Both the position numbers and the translations under genes were made by a program. Under the pieces are notes generated by a model. That model was not told where the DNA came from. It made no database searches and saw nothing but the letters and a program-made list of their open reading frames with translations. This document shows positions 54,335 to 63,499 of a stretch of DNA of 64,000 nt, in pieces; the stretch's first letter is position 1; the number at the start of each line of letters is the position of its first letter. Source of the stretch: Actinopolymorpha pittospori (GTDB lineage Bacteria > Actinomycetota > Actinomycetes > Propionibacteriales > Actinopolymorphaceae); contig NZ_JADBEM010000001.1 in NCBI RefSeq assembly GCF_014873875.1, positions 744,001 through 808,000 of the forward strand, in the 5' to 3' direction.

Positions 54335-54648
54335 ATGGCCAGCGATCGAACGGTCTACCGCGTCCAGCCCAAGCCGGGCGAGTGGAAGCTCAATAAGACG
54401 ACCCGTGGAACGAACAGCTCTGTGGCGAGGAGTGCGAGCTGGTCGGTTATCACCGTCACTGGGTTGATCCCGGGCACGCGCTCGTGGCTTGTCTGTTCGA
54501 CATCGTTCATGGGGGTTCGCCGAAGGAGGTCGACCTGTCGTCGCTCCCACCGGGATGGCGTCGGCTGGTCAGGTCCATCCAGAAGCGGTGCGAACGTAAC
54601 TGCGCACAGGTGCCGGCGAGTTCGTGGGCGCCCCGGCGCAGCGCCTAG
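54335..54648 (+). pseudogene. DUF2188-like start joined out of frame to second Cys/His small protein
   Basis: ATG behind AAGGAG opens MASDRTVYRVQPKPGEWKL, which resembles the N-terminus of DUF2188-type proteins. From 54397 a second frame reads DPWNEQLCGEECELVGYHRH, WVDPGHALVACLFDI and LPPGWRRLVRSIQKRCE, closely related to the intact protein at 34.6 kb. The two parts are in different frames, with a TAA just before the second. Confidence 0.6.
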
Positions 54649-54929
54649 CGCTGCCCACAGCGGCCGGTCTAGTCCCTTTGCGAAGTTTCGAGCTACCACC
54701 GGCCGCTGCATCCCCGGCATTCGGTACCGCAAGCGCTTCACCGCGCTACCCAGGCGGTCTGGTGGGTCGACTCGTCCTCGATCTCGTCTCAGCGCACGAC
54801 ATCGCAGTCGCTCCGGATGCAAGGTCACCCGACGGTCAAGCAGGTAGCTTCCGTCCGGGCGACCGGTCGAGGACGGTCGCCGAGCGCCCTCCTCCACGGT
54901 GGCTCCACGGTGTACGCGCCCGCGGAGAT

Positions 54930-55290
54930 CGAGCCGTGGCTTGCGGGGGTGAGGGGCAGCGAGACGACGCCGCCGGCCAGTACGCGCGAGTTGTCTTCGT
55001 CGGTTGCGAACGTGGCGGGCGTCGATCCGTCGGAGAACAGGCGCTTTCCCGCCCCGACGACGACGGGGTACTGGAGCAGCCTGTAGACGTCCACGAGTCC
55101 TGCCTGGTGCAGCGTCTGCACGAGCCTCGAGCTCCCGTGAGCCTGGAGCTCCTTACCGGGGAGCTCCTTACCGGCGAGCTCCTTGAGGCGGCGTACGACC
55201 AGACCTGCCGAACCGTCGCGGCCACGTCCTGGGTTCTCGTACGGAACCGTGGTCCAGATCCGCCCTCCCCGGTGGACCCGGTAGAGGTCG
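54930..55290 (-). pseudogene. RibD/dihydrofolate-reductase-like protein, C-terminal remnant
   Basis: LQAHGSSRLVQTLHQAGLVD then YRLLQYPVVVGAGKRLFSDG is the C-terminal core of YyaP/RibD-type reductases. The NADPH-binding N-terminal half is absent. A short in-frame duplication (KELAGKELPGKEL, three 15-bp units of GAGCTCCTTACCGG type) interrupts the region before it. Confidence 0.65.
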
Positions 55291-55383
55291 GACGCGCTCT
55301 CTTGACACTCCTGAACGTTCGGTAGCGACGTCCACCGCCTGAGCCCCGCGAAATGACCCAAGGGCCGGGCTCGTGGTTTCGGC

Positions 55384-55407
55384 CCCCGGGCGCCGAGACG
55401 CCCGGGG
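55384..55407. terminator. GC hairpin upstream of IS copy B
   Basis: CCCCGGGCG pairs with CGCCCGGGG around six bases, 74 bp before the IS border. It could end transcription from the left or belong to old flanking DNA. Confidence 0.4.
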
Positions 55408-55480
55408 CGAAGCACTCGTATCGATCGAGGAAGTCGAGAGGCTGAGCACGCGAGTGCAGCAGCCGTCACGCGAATCGAGG

Positions 55481-57587
55481 CTTAGCGCCGATTCTCGTGT
55501 CTAGCGGTGGCGCGTCGGTGGCTCCAGGATGTTGGGCGGCTCCGGGCTGCTTTCGCCTATGGGCATGTGATTGTGATGGTCGTTGCGCCCAAAGCGGGTG
55601 ATCGGTCAGGGTCGATCTGACTGCCTGTTGTGGCGGATTTCGGATTGTCGTCCGACCCGGATGTGATGAGCGAGCACGATCTCACTTGGAGTACGGACGG
55701 CGGGAGAGACGCAGCGATGGCTGCCGTTGCGCTCTGTCGCCGCCAGTGATCGGCGTGTCACGTTGACCGCGATCGTGTCGCTTGCTGTAGTTGAATCGTG
55801 GAACAAGCAGCGATATCCACCCCCGAAGCGGCCCGTCGGGGCAGTGAGTACTTCGCCGCCCCAGCAGCGGCGAACCAGCGTCGTTACGAGGCACTGCGCG
55901 CGTACCTGTTCGAGGGAGTCTCAGCGGCGGAGGCGGCGACCCGCTTCGGCTACACCCTGACGACGCTGCAGTCGCTGGTGCGGGACTTCCGGGCCGGACG
56001 CTGCGAGTTCTTCCAGAGCTCGCGTCCGGGCCCGAAGACGGCCCCGGCCAAGGAAGCGGCCCGCACCAGGATCATCGAGCTGCGCCGGTTGGGCCACTCG
56101 GCCCACGAGATCGCTGCCGCGCTCGCCGAGGAGGACACTCCGCTCAACCGCACCGGGGTCGCCGAAGTCCTGGCCGAGGAAGGGTTCCCACGCTTGTGGC
56201 CCCGTCCGCACGCCGAGCGCGGCCTACCCCGACGCGAATCCCAGCCCCGCACCAAGGTGATCGACTTCGCCGTCCTGCCCGCCCACGCCGACACCCGGAT
56301 GGCCGGGCTACTGCTGACCATCCCCGATCTGGTGGCACTGGACCTGCCCGGCCTGGTGCGGGCCGCGGGCTATCCCGGCACGTCTGTGATCCCGGCGATC
56401 AGCTCGATCCTGTCGCTGCTGGCGATCAAACTCACCACCACCCGCCGCGTCTCCCACATCGACGACATCGCCACCGACCCCGGTGCGGCGTTGTTCGCCG
56501 GGCTGACCAGCCTGCCCAAGGCCACCGCGCTGACCACCTACTCCTACCGGCTCGACCACACCCGGCAACAACGATTCCTTGCCGCACTGGACAAAGCCAG
56601 CCTCGCCGCAGGGCTCGCGCACGGCGAGGCGATCAACCTCGACTTCCACGCCGTCATGCACTGGGGCGCCGACCCCGCGTTGGAAAAACACTACGTGCCC
56701 AGACGTTCGCAACGCACCCGCTCAGTGTTGACCTTCTTCGCCGAAGACGCGGCCACCCACACCCTGCTCTACGCCAACGCCGACCTCGCCAAAGCCAACC
56801 AGAACAACGAAATCCTCGCCTTCGCCGACCACTGGCGCACAACCTCCGGAGCGGACCCGAAACTGTTGATCTTCGATTCCAAGGTCACCACCCAGGCCCA
56901 GCTCGCCGACCTCGACGCCCGCGGCATCGCCTTCATCACCCTGCGCGCCCGCACCCCGAAACTCACCGAACACCTACATGCCTTGCCCGCCAAGGACTGG
57001 ACACCACTCACCATCGCCCGAGCGGGCGGGAAAACCCGCCGTGTCCGCGTGATCGAAGACCCCGCCGCCACACTCTCGGCCTACCCCAGCACGCTACGCC
57101 AACTCGCCATCACCGGACTCGGGCACGACGAACCCACCATCCTGATCACCAACAATCGCACCACCCCGACCAAACACGTGATCGAGGCCTACGCCAGGCG
57201 GATGAACATCGAACAACGCCTCGCCGAAGCCATCCGCTCCTTCGGCCTGGACGCCCTCGCCGGCGCGGTCCCCCTCAACATCGACCTCGACGTCGTGCTC
57301 TCCGTACTCGCCCACACCATCTGCGCCGCGCTCCGCCGACGCCTCCCCGGCTACGCCACCGCCACACCCGACACCCTGCAACGCCGATTCCTCTCCACCG
57401 GCGGCACAATCGAAAACCGCGATAACGAAACCATCGTCCGCCTCGACCGACGCGCCTACTCACCCGTCCTCCGCCACGCCGACCTCCCCACCACCGAAGT
57501 CCCCTGGTGGGGCGGACGACACCTCCGCTACGAATACGAGTGATCAAGCTGGGGTTGAATCCGCTGCGCGAGAATCAGCGTTAGCGG
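55481..57587 (+). mobile_element. Insertion sequence, copy B
   Basis: 2107 bp, the inverted mate of copy A. It ends CTTAGCGCCGATTCTCG on the left and AGAATCAGCGTTAGCGG on the right. It has one extra G (near 55691) and one base change upstream of the transposase compared with copy A. Flanks are a RibD-like remnant on the left and a dioxygenase shard on the right, so it sits at a rearrangement point. Confidence 0.85.
55798..57543 (+). CDS. IS4-superfamily-like DDE transposase (copy B)
   Basis: 581 residues, the same protein as copy A. Because both copies are intact and identical, the element has transposed or been converted recently. GTG start 317 bp inside the element. Confidence 0.85.
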   Translation: MEQAAISTPEAARRGSEYFAAPAAANQRRYEALRAYLFEGVSAAEAATRFGYTLTTLQSLVRDFRAGRCEFFQSSRPGPKTAPAKEAARTRIIELRRLGHSAHEIAAALAEEDTPLNRTGVAEVLAEEGFPRLWPRPHAERGLPRRESQPRTKVIDFAVLPAHADTRMAGLLLTIPDLVALDLPGLVRAAGYPGTSVIPAISSILSLLAIKLTTTRRVSHIDDIATDPGAALFAGLTSLPKATALTTYSYRLDHTRQQRFLAALDKASLAAGLAHGEAINLDFHAVMHWGADPALEKHYVPRRSQRTRSVLTFFAEDAATHTLLYANADLAKANQNNEILAFADHWRTTSGADPKLLIFDSKVTTQAQLADLDARGIAFITLRARTPKLTEHLHALPAKDWTPLTIARAGGKTRRVRVIEDPAATLSAYPSTLRQLAITGLGHDEPTILITNNRTTPTKHVIEAYARRMNIEQRLAEAIRSFGLDALAGAVPLNIDLDVVLSVLAHTICAALRRRLPGYATATPDTLQRRFLSTGGTIENRDNETIVRLDRRAYSPVLRHADLPTTEVPWWGGRHLRYEYE

Positions 57588-57601
57588 CGAGGAGCCGATC
57601 C

Positions 57602-57690
57602 TAGATCGCACGCATGCGTGCGACCTCCTCGGCAGAGATCAGCGACGGCAACGCGAGAAAGCCCTGCTCATGGTAGCGAGCGACATCGTC
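57602..57690 (-). pseudogene. Shard of a phytanoyl-CoA dioxygenase N-terminus
   Basis: DDVARYHEQGFLALPSLISA and EEVARMRAI match residues about 26-52 of the intact enzyme at 50.2-51.0 kb, with several base differences, so it derives from a paralogue. It begins 15 bp after the IS border and is joined to MscS-like DNA. Confidence 0.7.
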
Positions 57691-57699
57691 AGGGACAGG

Positions 57700-58058
57700 C
57701 GGCCGGCGGTCCCGATCGGCGACGTCGTTCTCGGAGGCGCCGTCACCGGCGTGGTCGTCGGTGTCGCCGCCACAGACGCTAGCGAACGTTTCGCCGGCAT
57801 CCTTCTCCTGCTCGTACGGCCCTTCTCGATCGGGGAGATGGTGCAACTGTGCTCGGGGCAGCTCGTGGTCCCGTCACCGGCCGGGTACTCGACATCGGGC
57901 TCGTCTACGTCCGTATGCAGTCCGACACCGGCCCGGTGGCCGTGCCGAACAGCCAGGCGCTCAACGCGGTCGTCTGCCCACCGGGCTACCAGACGGACAC
58001 CGACGTGCCGCTCGTGCCGACCGACCAGCCGTTGGCGGGCCGGCAGTCCGGCGGTTGA
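57700..58058 (+). pseudogene. MscS-family mechanosensitive channel remnant, frameshifted
   Basis: LGGAVTGVVVGVAATDASER, FAGILLLLVRPFSIGEMV and, after a frame change near 57855, GPVTGRVLDIGLVYVRM and VPNSQALNAV. This is the pore helix and start of the beta domain of MscS. N-terminal spans are missing. Confidence 0.65.
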
Positions 58059-58137
58059 CCGAGAGCGCTTCGCGCGCTGTGGGACAGAGAGAGCGGTGAT
58101 GAGAAAGCGGCCGAGGGTCTTGCTCCCTCGGCCCGCT

Positions 58138-58866
58138 TCATGTCACTTGTTCGCGCCCGGAATTCCGGCGGCGTTCGTCGGCACTGCGGACCCCGGTTGC
58201 CTTCTGGCCGATGGCGGTGATCTCCTCGGCGAGGTCGGGATGATCTGCACGCAGGGACGGCTCAGCCGCCGCCAGGGGGGCGATCAGCGCCGCGGCATCG
58301 TCGTCACCAAGGGCGGCATCCAGCGCGTCGAGGCGCTCCCGCTGCAGCGGGTCCTGCGCCAGGAGTGGGCTGACCTGGCCAGCGAGGCGACGCAGGCCGG
58401 CGGCGTTGTCTCGGGCCCACATGGCGACCGCCCGGTCAGCGGAACGCCTGTCCCGGGCCGCCTGGACGCGCTGCTCGCGCGTGGTGTCGGGATCCTCGCT
58501 GGCATGCGGATTGATCCGAAGGTAGCGACGTTCGGCAGCCTGCCGGCTGGCCAGACCCAGCACTTGTGCGATGTCAGTCCAGGTCACTCCTCCCTCCCGT
58601 GCCGCCCGGATCAGGACCGGCTCCCACCTGCTCAGGTCGTCGCGGAGGCGCCGAAGAGCAGCCAGGGCGTCGAGCAGTTCCCTCTCACCCGGCTCCTCCC
58701 CACCGCCCTGTTTTCCACCGTGACTGGGCTCCAGTCGGGTGATCAGGTCTGCCAGGCGGGCGACCACGGCCGCACTTGTCTCCAAATCGGACCTCCGAGA
58801 CCTTCGGGACGGGTGTCGCCATCCAGCGCGCCCCGTCATTGATTCGTTGACTAACCCTGTTGTCAT
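58138..58866 (-). CDS. HSP18-type transcriptional regulator
   Basis: 242 residues. Central VTWTDIAQVLGLASRQAAERR is a sigma-70-like/HTH element found in actinobacterial regulators next to small heat-shock genes, followed by DRAVAMWARDNAAGLRRLAG. It is divergent from the HSP20 gene (67 bp) and a perfect palindrome overlaps the first possible ATG, so an internal ATG (about 58839) may be the real start. It probably represses HSP20. A shard of a relative lies at 52.7 kb. Confidence 0.8.
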   Translation of the reverse strand: MTTGLVNESMTGRAGWRHPSRRSRRSDLETSAAVVARLADLITRLEPSHGGKQGGGEEPGERELLDALAALRRLRDDLSRWEPVLIRAAREGGVTWTDIAQVLGLASRQAAERRYLRINPHASEDPDTTREQRVQAARDRRSADRAVAMWARDNAAGLRRLAGQVSPLLAQDPLQRERLDALDAALGDDDAAALIAPLAAAEPSLRADHPDLAEEITAIGQKATGVRSADERRRNSGREQVT

Positions 58867-58879
58867 CGGTTCGATGACA
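58861..58879. promoter_or_regulatory. Palindrome between regulator and HSP20
   Basis: TGTCATCG-GTT-CGATGACA, perfect over 8 bp arms, centred in the divergent promoter 55 bp before the HSP20 start. A likely operator for the HSP18-type regulator. It does not resemble the HspR HAIR site. Confidence 0.7.
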
Positions 58880-58933
58880 TGCTACAACGAGAGCGTGCAT
58901 TGACGTCCCGGCCACGTCTTAGCAAGGAGGTTC

Positions 58934-59383
58934 ATGACGATGTTGATGCGCACTGACCCGTTCCGAGAATTGGACCGTTTAGCGCAGCAGGTCTTCGGTG
59001 GCACGAGCCCCGGCACCTGGTCCCGGCCCAACCCGATGCCGATGGACGCCTACCGCGTCGGCGACCAGTTCATGGTCGAGTTCGACCTGCCAGGCGTCAG
59101 CCCTGAGGCGATCGAACTGGACGTCGATCAAAACGTCCTCACCGTGAAAGCCGAGCGACGCCCCCGCGAAGGCGGCGAGCACGTCGAGATGCAGGTGGCC
59201 GAACGCCCACTCGGCGTCTTCTCTCGCCAACTGTTCCTCGGTGACACCCTCGACAGCGAGCGCATCGAGGCGCAGTACGACTCGGGTGTTCTCACCCTGA
59301 GGATCCCCGTCGCCGAGCGAGCCAAGCCGCGCAAGATCGCCATCGGCACCAGCGACACCGAAAAGAAGCAGATCAACGCCTGA
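58934..59383 (+). CDS. HSP20 small heat-shock protein
   Basis: 149 residues. Alpha-crystallin domain from about 36 to 135 with MVEFDLPGVSPEAIELDVD, VLTVKAERR and the signature GVLTLRIPVAE. ATG behind AAGGAGG. A holdase that keeps unfolded proteins soluble, in oligomers. Followed by a strong hairpin, so it is a single-gene transcript. Confidence 0.95.
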   Translation: MTMLMRTDPFRELDRLAQQVFGGTSPGTWSRPNPMPMDAYRVGDQFMVEFDLPGVSPEAIELDVDQNVLTVKAERRPREGGEHVEMQVAERPLGVFSRQLFLGDTLDSERIEAQYDSGVLTLRIPVAERAKPRKIAIGTSDTEKKQINA

Positions 59384-59387
59384 GACA

Positions 59388-59421
59388 GCGTGCCGGTGGG
59401 TGCCCGCACCCACCGGCACGC
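59388..59421. terminator. Perfect 16-bp hairpin after HSP20
   Basis: GCGTGCCGGTGGGTGC and its exact complement with only two bases between. It begins 5 bp after the stop codon. Strong intrinsic terminator candidate. Confidence 0.85.
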
Positions 59422-59444
59422 CCGGACGAGGCCGGTGATGGTCG

Positions 59445-59729
59445 ATGACGGGAGCACACACGACCCTCGTCGAGGACACCGCAGCGTTCTGGGACATCAT
59501 CTGCGAAGACACGGCCTTGCTGCGGGCACACTTCGACGAGGTTGTCGCCGCCTGCTGTGACGACACCCCTCCACCCCCACCACCACGTCGGGTCGGCGCT
59601 CGACGCCTGCCACCCCGGGAACCCCACTACCGTCTCCACGGCGAGCCACGACGCCCGCCGCAGAGCGAGACGACCGGACCCGCGAGCGTCACCCAGCAAG
59701 GAAGGCAGCGAGGGCCTCCGGCGTACTGA
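59445..59729 (+). CDS. Hypothetical protein downstream of HSP20
   Basis: 94 residues. FWDIICEDTALLRAHFDEVV then CCDDTPPPPPPRR and a Pro/Arg-rich tail. The N-terminal part looks helical and coded, while the tail may follow a frameshift. No recognised domain. It starts 24 bp after the hairpin. Confidence 0.4.
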   Translation: MTGAHTTLVEDTAAFWDIICEDTALLRAHFDEVVAACCDDTPPPPPPRRVGARRLPPREPHYRLHGEPRRPPQSETTGPASVTQQGRQRGPPAY

Positions 59730-60288
59730 CCGGCCCCCGTCCGCGGACTGACGAAGAGGTGATGCTTTGACGAAATAACACAGCACCGTTGACGAGACCA
59801 GCGATGCGGCCGCCCCGCCCGAGGTCCTCGCACAACGTGACAGCACATCCGTCACGCGCTCCAGACTGGAAGGACAGTCCCTCGGTAGGGACGCCGCATC
59901 GCCCCACTCCAGCAGCCAAGCCACCACTGCCCTGTTCAGCCACGGTGTCGGTGCGACTGAAGTTGCCCGGGTCGATCGCCTGGGAGATGCCGATGACGGG
60001 GAAAATCCGCCTCCTCGATCGTGCCACCGACGATGACGCGGCTGCCACCGAGTTGGCCGAAGCTATCGCGGTCGTCCTCGGAGTTCGTGATCCGGACCTC
60101 GACGCGAGGATTGGTGCTGCCGTCGGCGACCTCACTGGACAGGATGTCCTGGCCGGTACGGGTCACCGCGTCGATGAGCGCGCGCCGGTCCGTCCGGGTG
60201 AGTGCCTAGCCGCCGAGGAAGGCGTCCAATCCGCTCTGGTCGCGAACTCCGGGAACGAGGGCCGCCGCACCGAAGATTCAGGGGTTGA
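59730..60288. other. Eroded sequence without a clear gene
   Basis: On the minus strand a frame with RVEVRITNSEDDRDSFGQLG and IVGGTIEEADFP looks like old coding DNA joined to the FG-GAP shard through stops, but no domain can be named. Confidence 0.35.
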
Positions 60289-60450
60289 CCCGGGCACCGT
60301 CGAAGTCGAGGGTGCGCCAGTCATCGTCATTCGCCCGTTCGAAGGTACCCATAGTGACGGCGAACGGACTGACGCCCACCGCGAAGTTGGTGGCCGCGCC
60401 GAAGCTCCCGGTACCGGTGCCCAGCAGCACCGACACATTGTTCGATCGAC
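60289..60450 (-). pseudogene. FG-GAP/VCBS repeat shard
   Basis: NNVSVLLGTGTGSFGAATNF then AVGVSPFAVTMGTFERANDD is one FG-GAP repeat of an integrin-like propeller, ending at a stop 13 bases on. The rest of the protein is missing. Confidence 0.6.
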
Positions 60451-60462
60451 GCATAGGTCGGA

Positions 60463-61329
60463 TCAGTTGTGCGTGGTGGCCGGTGGGCCGGCGATGGCGG
60501 TGAGCGCGAGCTTGGTCTCGTCCTCACTGCCGGGCACGGCTGTCATGATGACGATCTTGAGCTCGGAGTCGCCGTCGGTCAGGATGTCGCAGTCCACCGT
60601 GATCGGGCCTACCGACGGGTGGTCGATCGTTTTGTGGTCCTCGCGGTGCGCGGCCACCTCTCCGGTCGCCCATAGCTCAGCGAACCTCCTGCTGCCCGCG
60701 TTCAGATCGCGGATCAGCGTGGCCAAGCGGCTGTCCTGGGGGAAGCGGCCGGTGGCGCGTCGCAGGTCGGAGACGACGGCGGCGTCGGTGGCGTCGCGGT
60801 CGGCCTCGGTCACCGGCCACAGCGCGAGGTGGGCGGGGCCGGCGTCCACAGGGAACCTGTCGCGGGCGAAGTTTCGCAGCCGCGACGGCGAGGTGGACGG
60901 GTCGCCCAGCAGGGCGGCCCACCCACGATTCCACCACACCAGTTGCCAGTCCGCCGCGAACACGGCGACTGCCACGTCCCCGAGGCGGGCGAGCACCCGC
61001 TGCATGCCGAGCGGGAGATGGTCAGAGATCGCACCGTCCACCGGCGGTACGAGCTGGGCCAGCCGGTACAGGTGGTCCCGCTCGGCGGTGGAGAGCTGCA
61101 GGGCGCGCGCCAGGGACGCCACCACCGACGCTGAGGGTGTCGTGGCCCGCCCCTGTTCCAGGCGCACGATGTAGTCGACCGATACCCCGGCCAAGTCAGC
61201 CAGTTCCTCGCGCCGCAGCCCGGCCGCCCGGCGCCCGCGGGCCGCCGGCAGCCCGGCGGCCGACGGGGGCAGCCGGTCCCGCCACGTGCGGATCATCGCG
61301 CCCAGTCCGGTTCCGGGTGTCGTCGACAT
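60463..61329 (-). CDS. XRE-family regulator with MmyB-like ligand domain
   Basis: 288 residues. HTH GLRREELADLAGVSVDYIVR with LEQGR, then the PAS-like MmyB domain (VLARLGDVAVAVFAADWQLVWWN, in part, and TGEVAAHREDHKTIDHPSVG). Such proteins typically control a neighbouring SDR gene, here divergent with a 114-bp gap. The MmyB domain binds a small molecule or fatty acid. Confidence 0.9.
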   Translation of the reverse strand: MSTTPGTGLGAMIRTWRDRLPPSAAGLPAARGRRAAGLRREELADLAGVSVDYIVRLEQGRATTPSASVVASLARALQLSTAERDHLYRLAQLVPPVDGAISDHLPLGMQRVLARLGDVAVAVFAADWQLVWWNRGWAALLGDPSTSPSRLRNFARDRFPVDAGPAHLALWPVTEADRDATDAAVVSDLRRATGRFPQDSRLATLIRDLNAGSRRFAELWATGEVAAHREDHKTIDHPSVGPITVDCDILTDGDSELKIVIMTAVPGSEDETKLALTAIAGPPATTHN

Positions 61330-61443
61330 GATCTCGATCCTCCTGCATCCCCGGTCGTGCGTGTGGGCGCGAGGGTGGTACTGGTCTTCCTACCGTCGAA
61401 GCGTTCCTGGTCCGCCTCCCTCGTCGAGACCAGTATCGAAGGC

Positions 61444-62142
61444 ATGAGAATCACCTTCATCACCGGAGCCAACAAGGGTCTCGGCCGCGAGACCGCCCGC
61501 CGCCTGATCGAGTGTGGCCACACCGTGCTCGTCGGAGCCCGCGACCGCGAGCAGGGCGAGGAGGCCGCCGCCGCGCTCGGCGCGCGCTATGTCCCCATCG
61601 ACGTGACCGACGACGCGTCCGTTGCCGCCGCGGCCGCGAACGTCGCCGAGCACGAGGGCAGGATCGACGTCCTGATCAACAACGCTGGTGTGCACGGCCC
61701 CGTCGGCGATCCCAGCGACCTCACCGCCGACGACGCCCGCGCCGTCCTAGACGTCAACGTCATCGGCGTCGTCCGCACCACCACCGCATTCTTGCCGTTG
61801 CTGCGCCGCTCGGACGACCCCCTGATCGTCAACGTCAGCAGCGGCATGGGCTCCCTCGCCCTCACCCACGACCCCGCCCGGCCCGAGTCGCAGGGCGTCG
61901 CACCGCTATACGCCTCCTCGAAGGCGGCGCTGACGATGTTGACCACGCAGTACGCCAAGGGGCTCAAGGACATCCGCGTCAACGCCGCCGATCCCGGCTA
62001 CACCGCGACCGACCTCAACGGTTACACCGGCCACCAAACCGTCACCGAGGGTACGGACGCGATCGTCGCCCTCGCCACCGAGGCGCCCGGCGCCAGCACC
62101 GGACGCTTCGTCGCCCGCTACGGGGAGATCGCCTGGTCCTGA
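61444..62142 (+). CDS. Short-chain dehydrogenase/reductase
   Basis: 232 residues. TGANKGLGRE is the cofactor loop, NNAG is present (LINNAGVHG), and the catalytic residues are S in VNVSSGMGS and Y-x3-K in YASSKAALT. Classical SDR, probably NADPH (Lys/Arg after the first strand). ATG with GAAGG upstream. Divergent from the XRE gene, which likely controls it. Substrate unknown. Confidence 0.9.
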   Translation: MRITFITGANKGLGRETARRLIECGHTVLVGARDREQGEEAAAALGARYVPIDVTDDASVAAAAANVAEHEGRIDVLINNAGVHGPVGDPSDLTADDARAVLDVNVIGVVRTTTAFLPLLRRSDDPLIVNVSSGMGSLALTHDPARPESQGVAPLYASSKAALTMLTTQYAKGLKDIRVNAADPGYTATDLNGYTGHQTVTEGTDAIVALATEAPGASTGRFVARYGEIAWS

Positions 62143-62449
62143 AACCGGCCGTGCCGGATCAGCCACTTCAGGCGACGACGAGGTGCGCGGGCGCTACGAG
62201 GTGAGTGACTTGTCCGCAGCGCTCAAGGGAGGTCGCCGTCCAGGGTCCGGATCACCGAGCTGGACTGCGTGGGGCGGGTGCGGTCCGCGGACGATAGCGA
62301 CGCCGACGATCCTGCAGGACCACGCACAGAACCCAGCGACTCCTACTGGGGTTCGCCTCAGTAGCCACCGCCGCGCCTCGATGCCAACCTCCCCTAGCGC
62401 ATGGAGACGATGGATCCTTCGTGCCTAGGCGGGGAGTCGGCAAATACCG
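62143..62449. other. No clear gene
   Basis: Nothing recognised between the SDR and the EfeB remnant. Confidence 0.4.
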
Positions 62450-63225
62450 TTATCGGTGCGAGCTCAACATGTCTCGTCCGAGCCAGTCGTTATCGTCGCG
62501 TGCGCCTGGCAGGGCGAAGAAGTAGCCGCCGCCGAACGGTGAGATGTAGTCGATGAGCGGCTCGTCGATGAGGCGCTTCTGGACCGTCACGAATTGCCGG
62601 TCCAGGTCCTGGTTGAAGCAGGCGAAGATCAGCCCCATGTCGAGCTGGCCGTTGGGGTCGGTCCCGGCGCTGTAGTTGAACGAGCGCCGCAGCATCCTCT
62701 GGTCGTCGACGGTCCCGTCATGCGGGTTCGCGAATCGGATGTGCGCCCATGCGGGCTCGTTACGGGCTTGGCTGACTTGAGCCCGAAGCGGTCGTCGAAA
62801 AGGCTGGATCCGACGCTCACCGTCACGGTGAGCCCGTCCGGGGCTATGTCCGGTCCGAGCACACCGTTCTCGTAGGAGGTGGACACCATGCCGTCGTAGG
62901 GCACCCCACGTCCGGTCATGAGGTGGCGGATCGTCGAGGTGAGGGTCTTCAGCATCTGCTGCAGTCGCGCGCGATCGGGCGAGGTCACCGTGAACGCCAC
63001 GAACGCCGACGCACGCTGCGCAAGCTCCAGGATGCCGGACTGGTGCTTGCCCTGGAAGGGGTACGCCGCCGGCGGGGTCACAGGCACGCCGCCGTCGGCG
63101 GCCGCGGGGTTGGTGGTGAGGGCCGTGACTGCGGCAACCGCGCCTGCCGACCCTGCGACGGCGGCACCGATGAAGCCCCGCCGGCTGACCCGGTCGCTTG
63201 GTGCTGGCGTCCGAGGCCCGGTCAT
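62450..63225 (-). pseudogene. EfeB-type Dyp peroxidase with internal deletion and frameshift
   Basis: Tat signal [20 protein letters not shown] and the N-terminal domain to [15 protein letters not shown], then another frame with [39 protein letters not shown] and [14 protein letters not shown]. About 100 residues between them, including the GxxDG loop with the catalytic Asp, are missing. The intact enzyme removes iron from heme or oxidizes Fe(II) in EfeUOB iron uptake. Its ATG overlaps the EfeO-like stop (ATGA). Confidence 0.8.
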
Positions 63226-63397
63226 CGGGTGCCGTTCCGGGGTTCGGTGATGACGGCGACGTGGGACAGCAGCTCGACGGTTTGCTGAACGTCGGCGTTG
63301 AGCTCAGCCCGCTGGCCGATGGTGAGTGACGACAAGGGGATCCATCCGTCTCGGTCGCGGTAGCTCTGTACCAGCTGCTGTGTCTTCTTCAGCCACT
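63222..63397 (-). pseudogene. EfeO-like C-terminal remnant
   Basis: [20 protein letters not shown] then [20 protein letters not shown] and LSHVAVI resemble the last helices of EfeO (peptidase M75 domain). It overlaps the EfeB start as in intact operons. The rest is replaced by a solute-binding-protein shard. Confidence 0.55.
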
Positions 63398-63499
63398 CCA
63401 GCCCTGCATGGCGAACTCGAAGTTGCCCTTGTCGAGGTCGATGGGTTGTTGGGTGAAGGTCACGCCGCGCATCGTGAGCTGGATCCCGAAGCCCTTGAG
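63398..63499 (-). pseudogene. 102-bp copy of the family-5 solute-binding protein
   Basis: Differs from 48702-48803 at two positions only. Codes FGIQLTMRGVTFTQQPIDLD and KGNFEFAMQGW. It is inserted between EfeO-like sequence and a small ORF and is out of place for both. Confidence 0.85.

Noticed and set aside
43147..55480. Calling the 12.3-kb segment a composite transposon feature
   Set aside because: No target-site duplication can be seen and the flanks are rearranged, so it is reported only as a finding.
59789..61174. 461-codon plus-strand frame
   Set aside because: Mostly antisense of the XRE regulator and FG-GAP shard; no features of its own.
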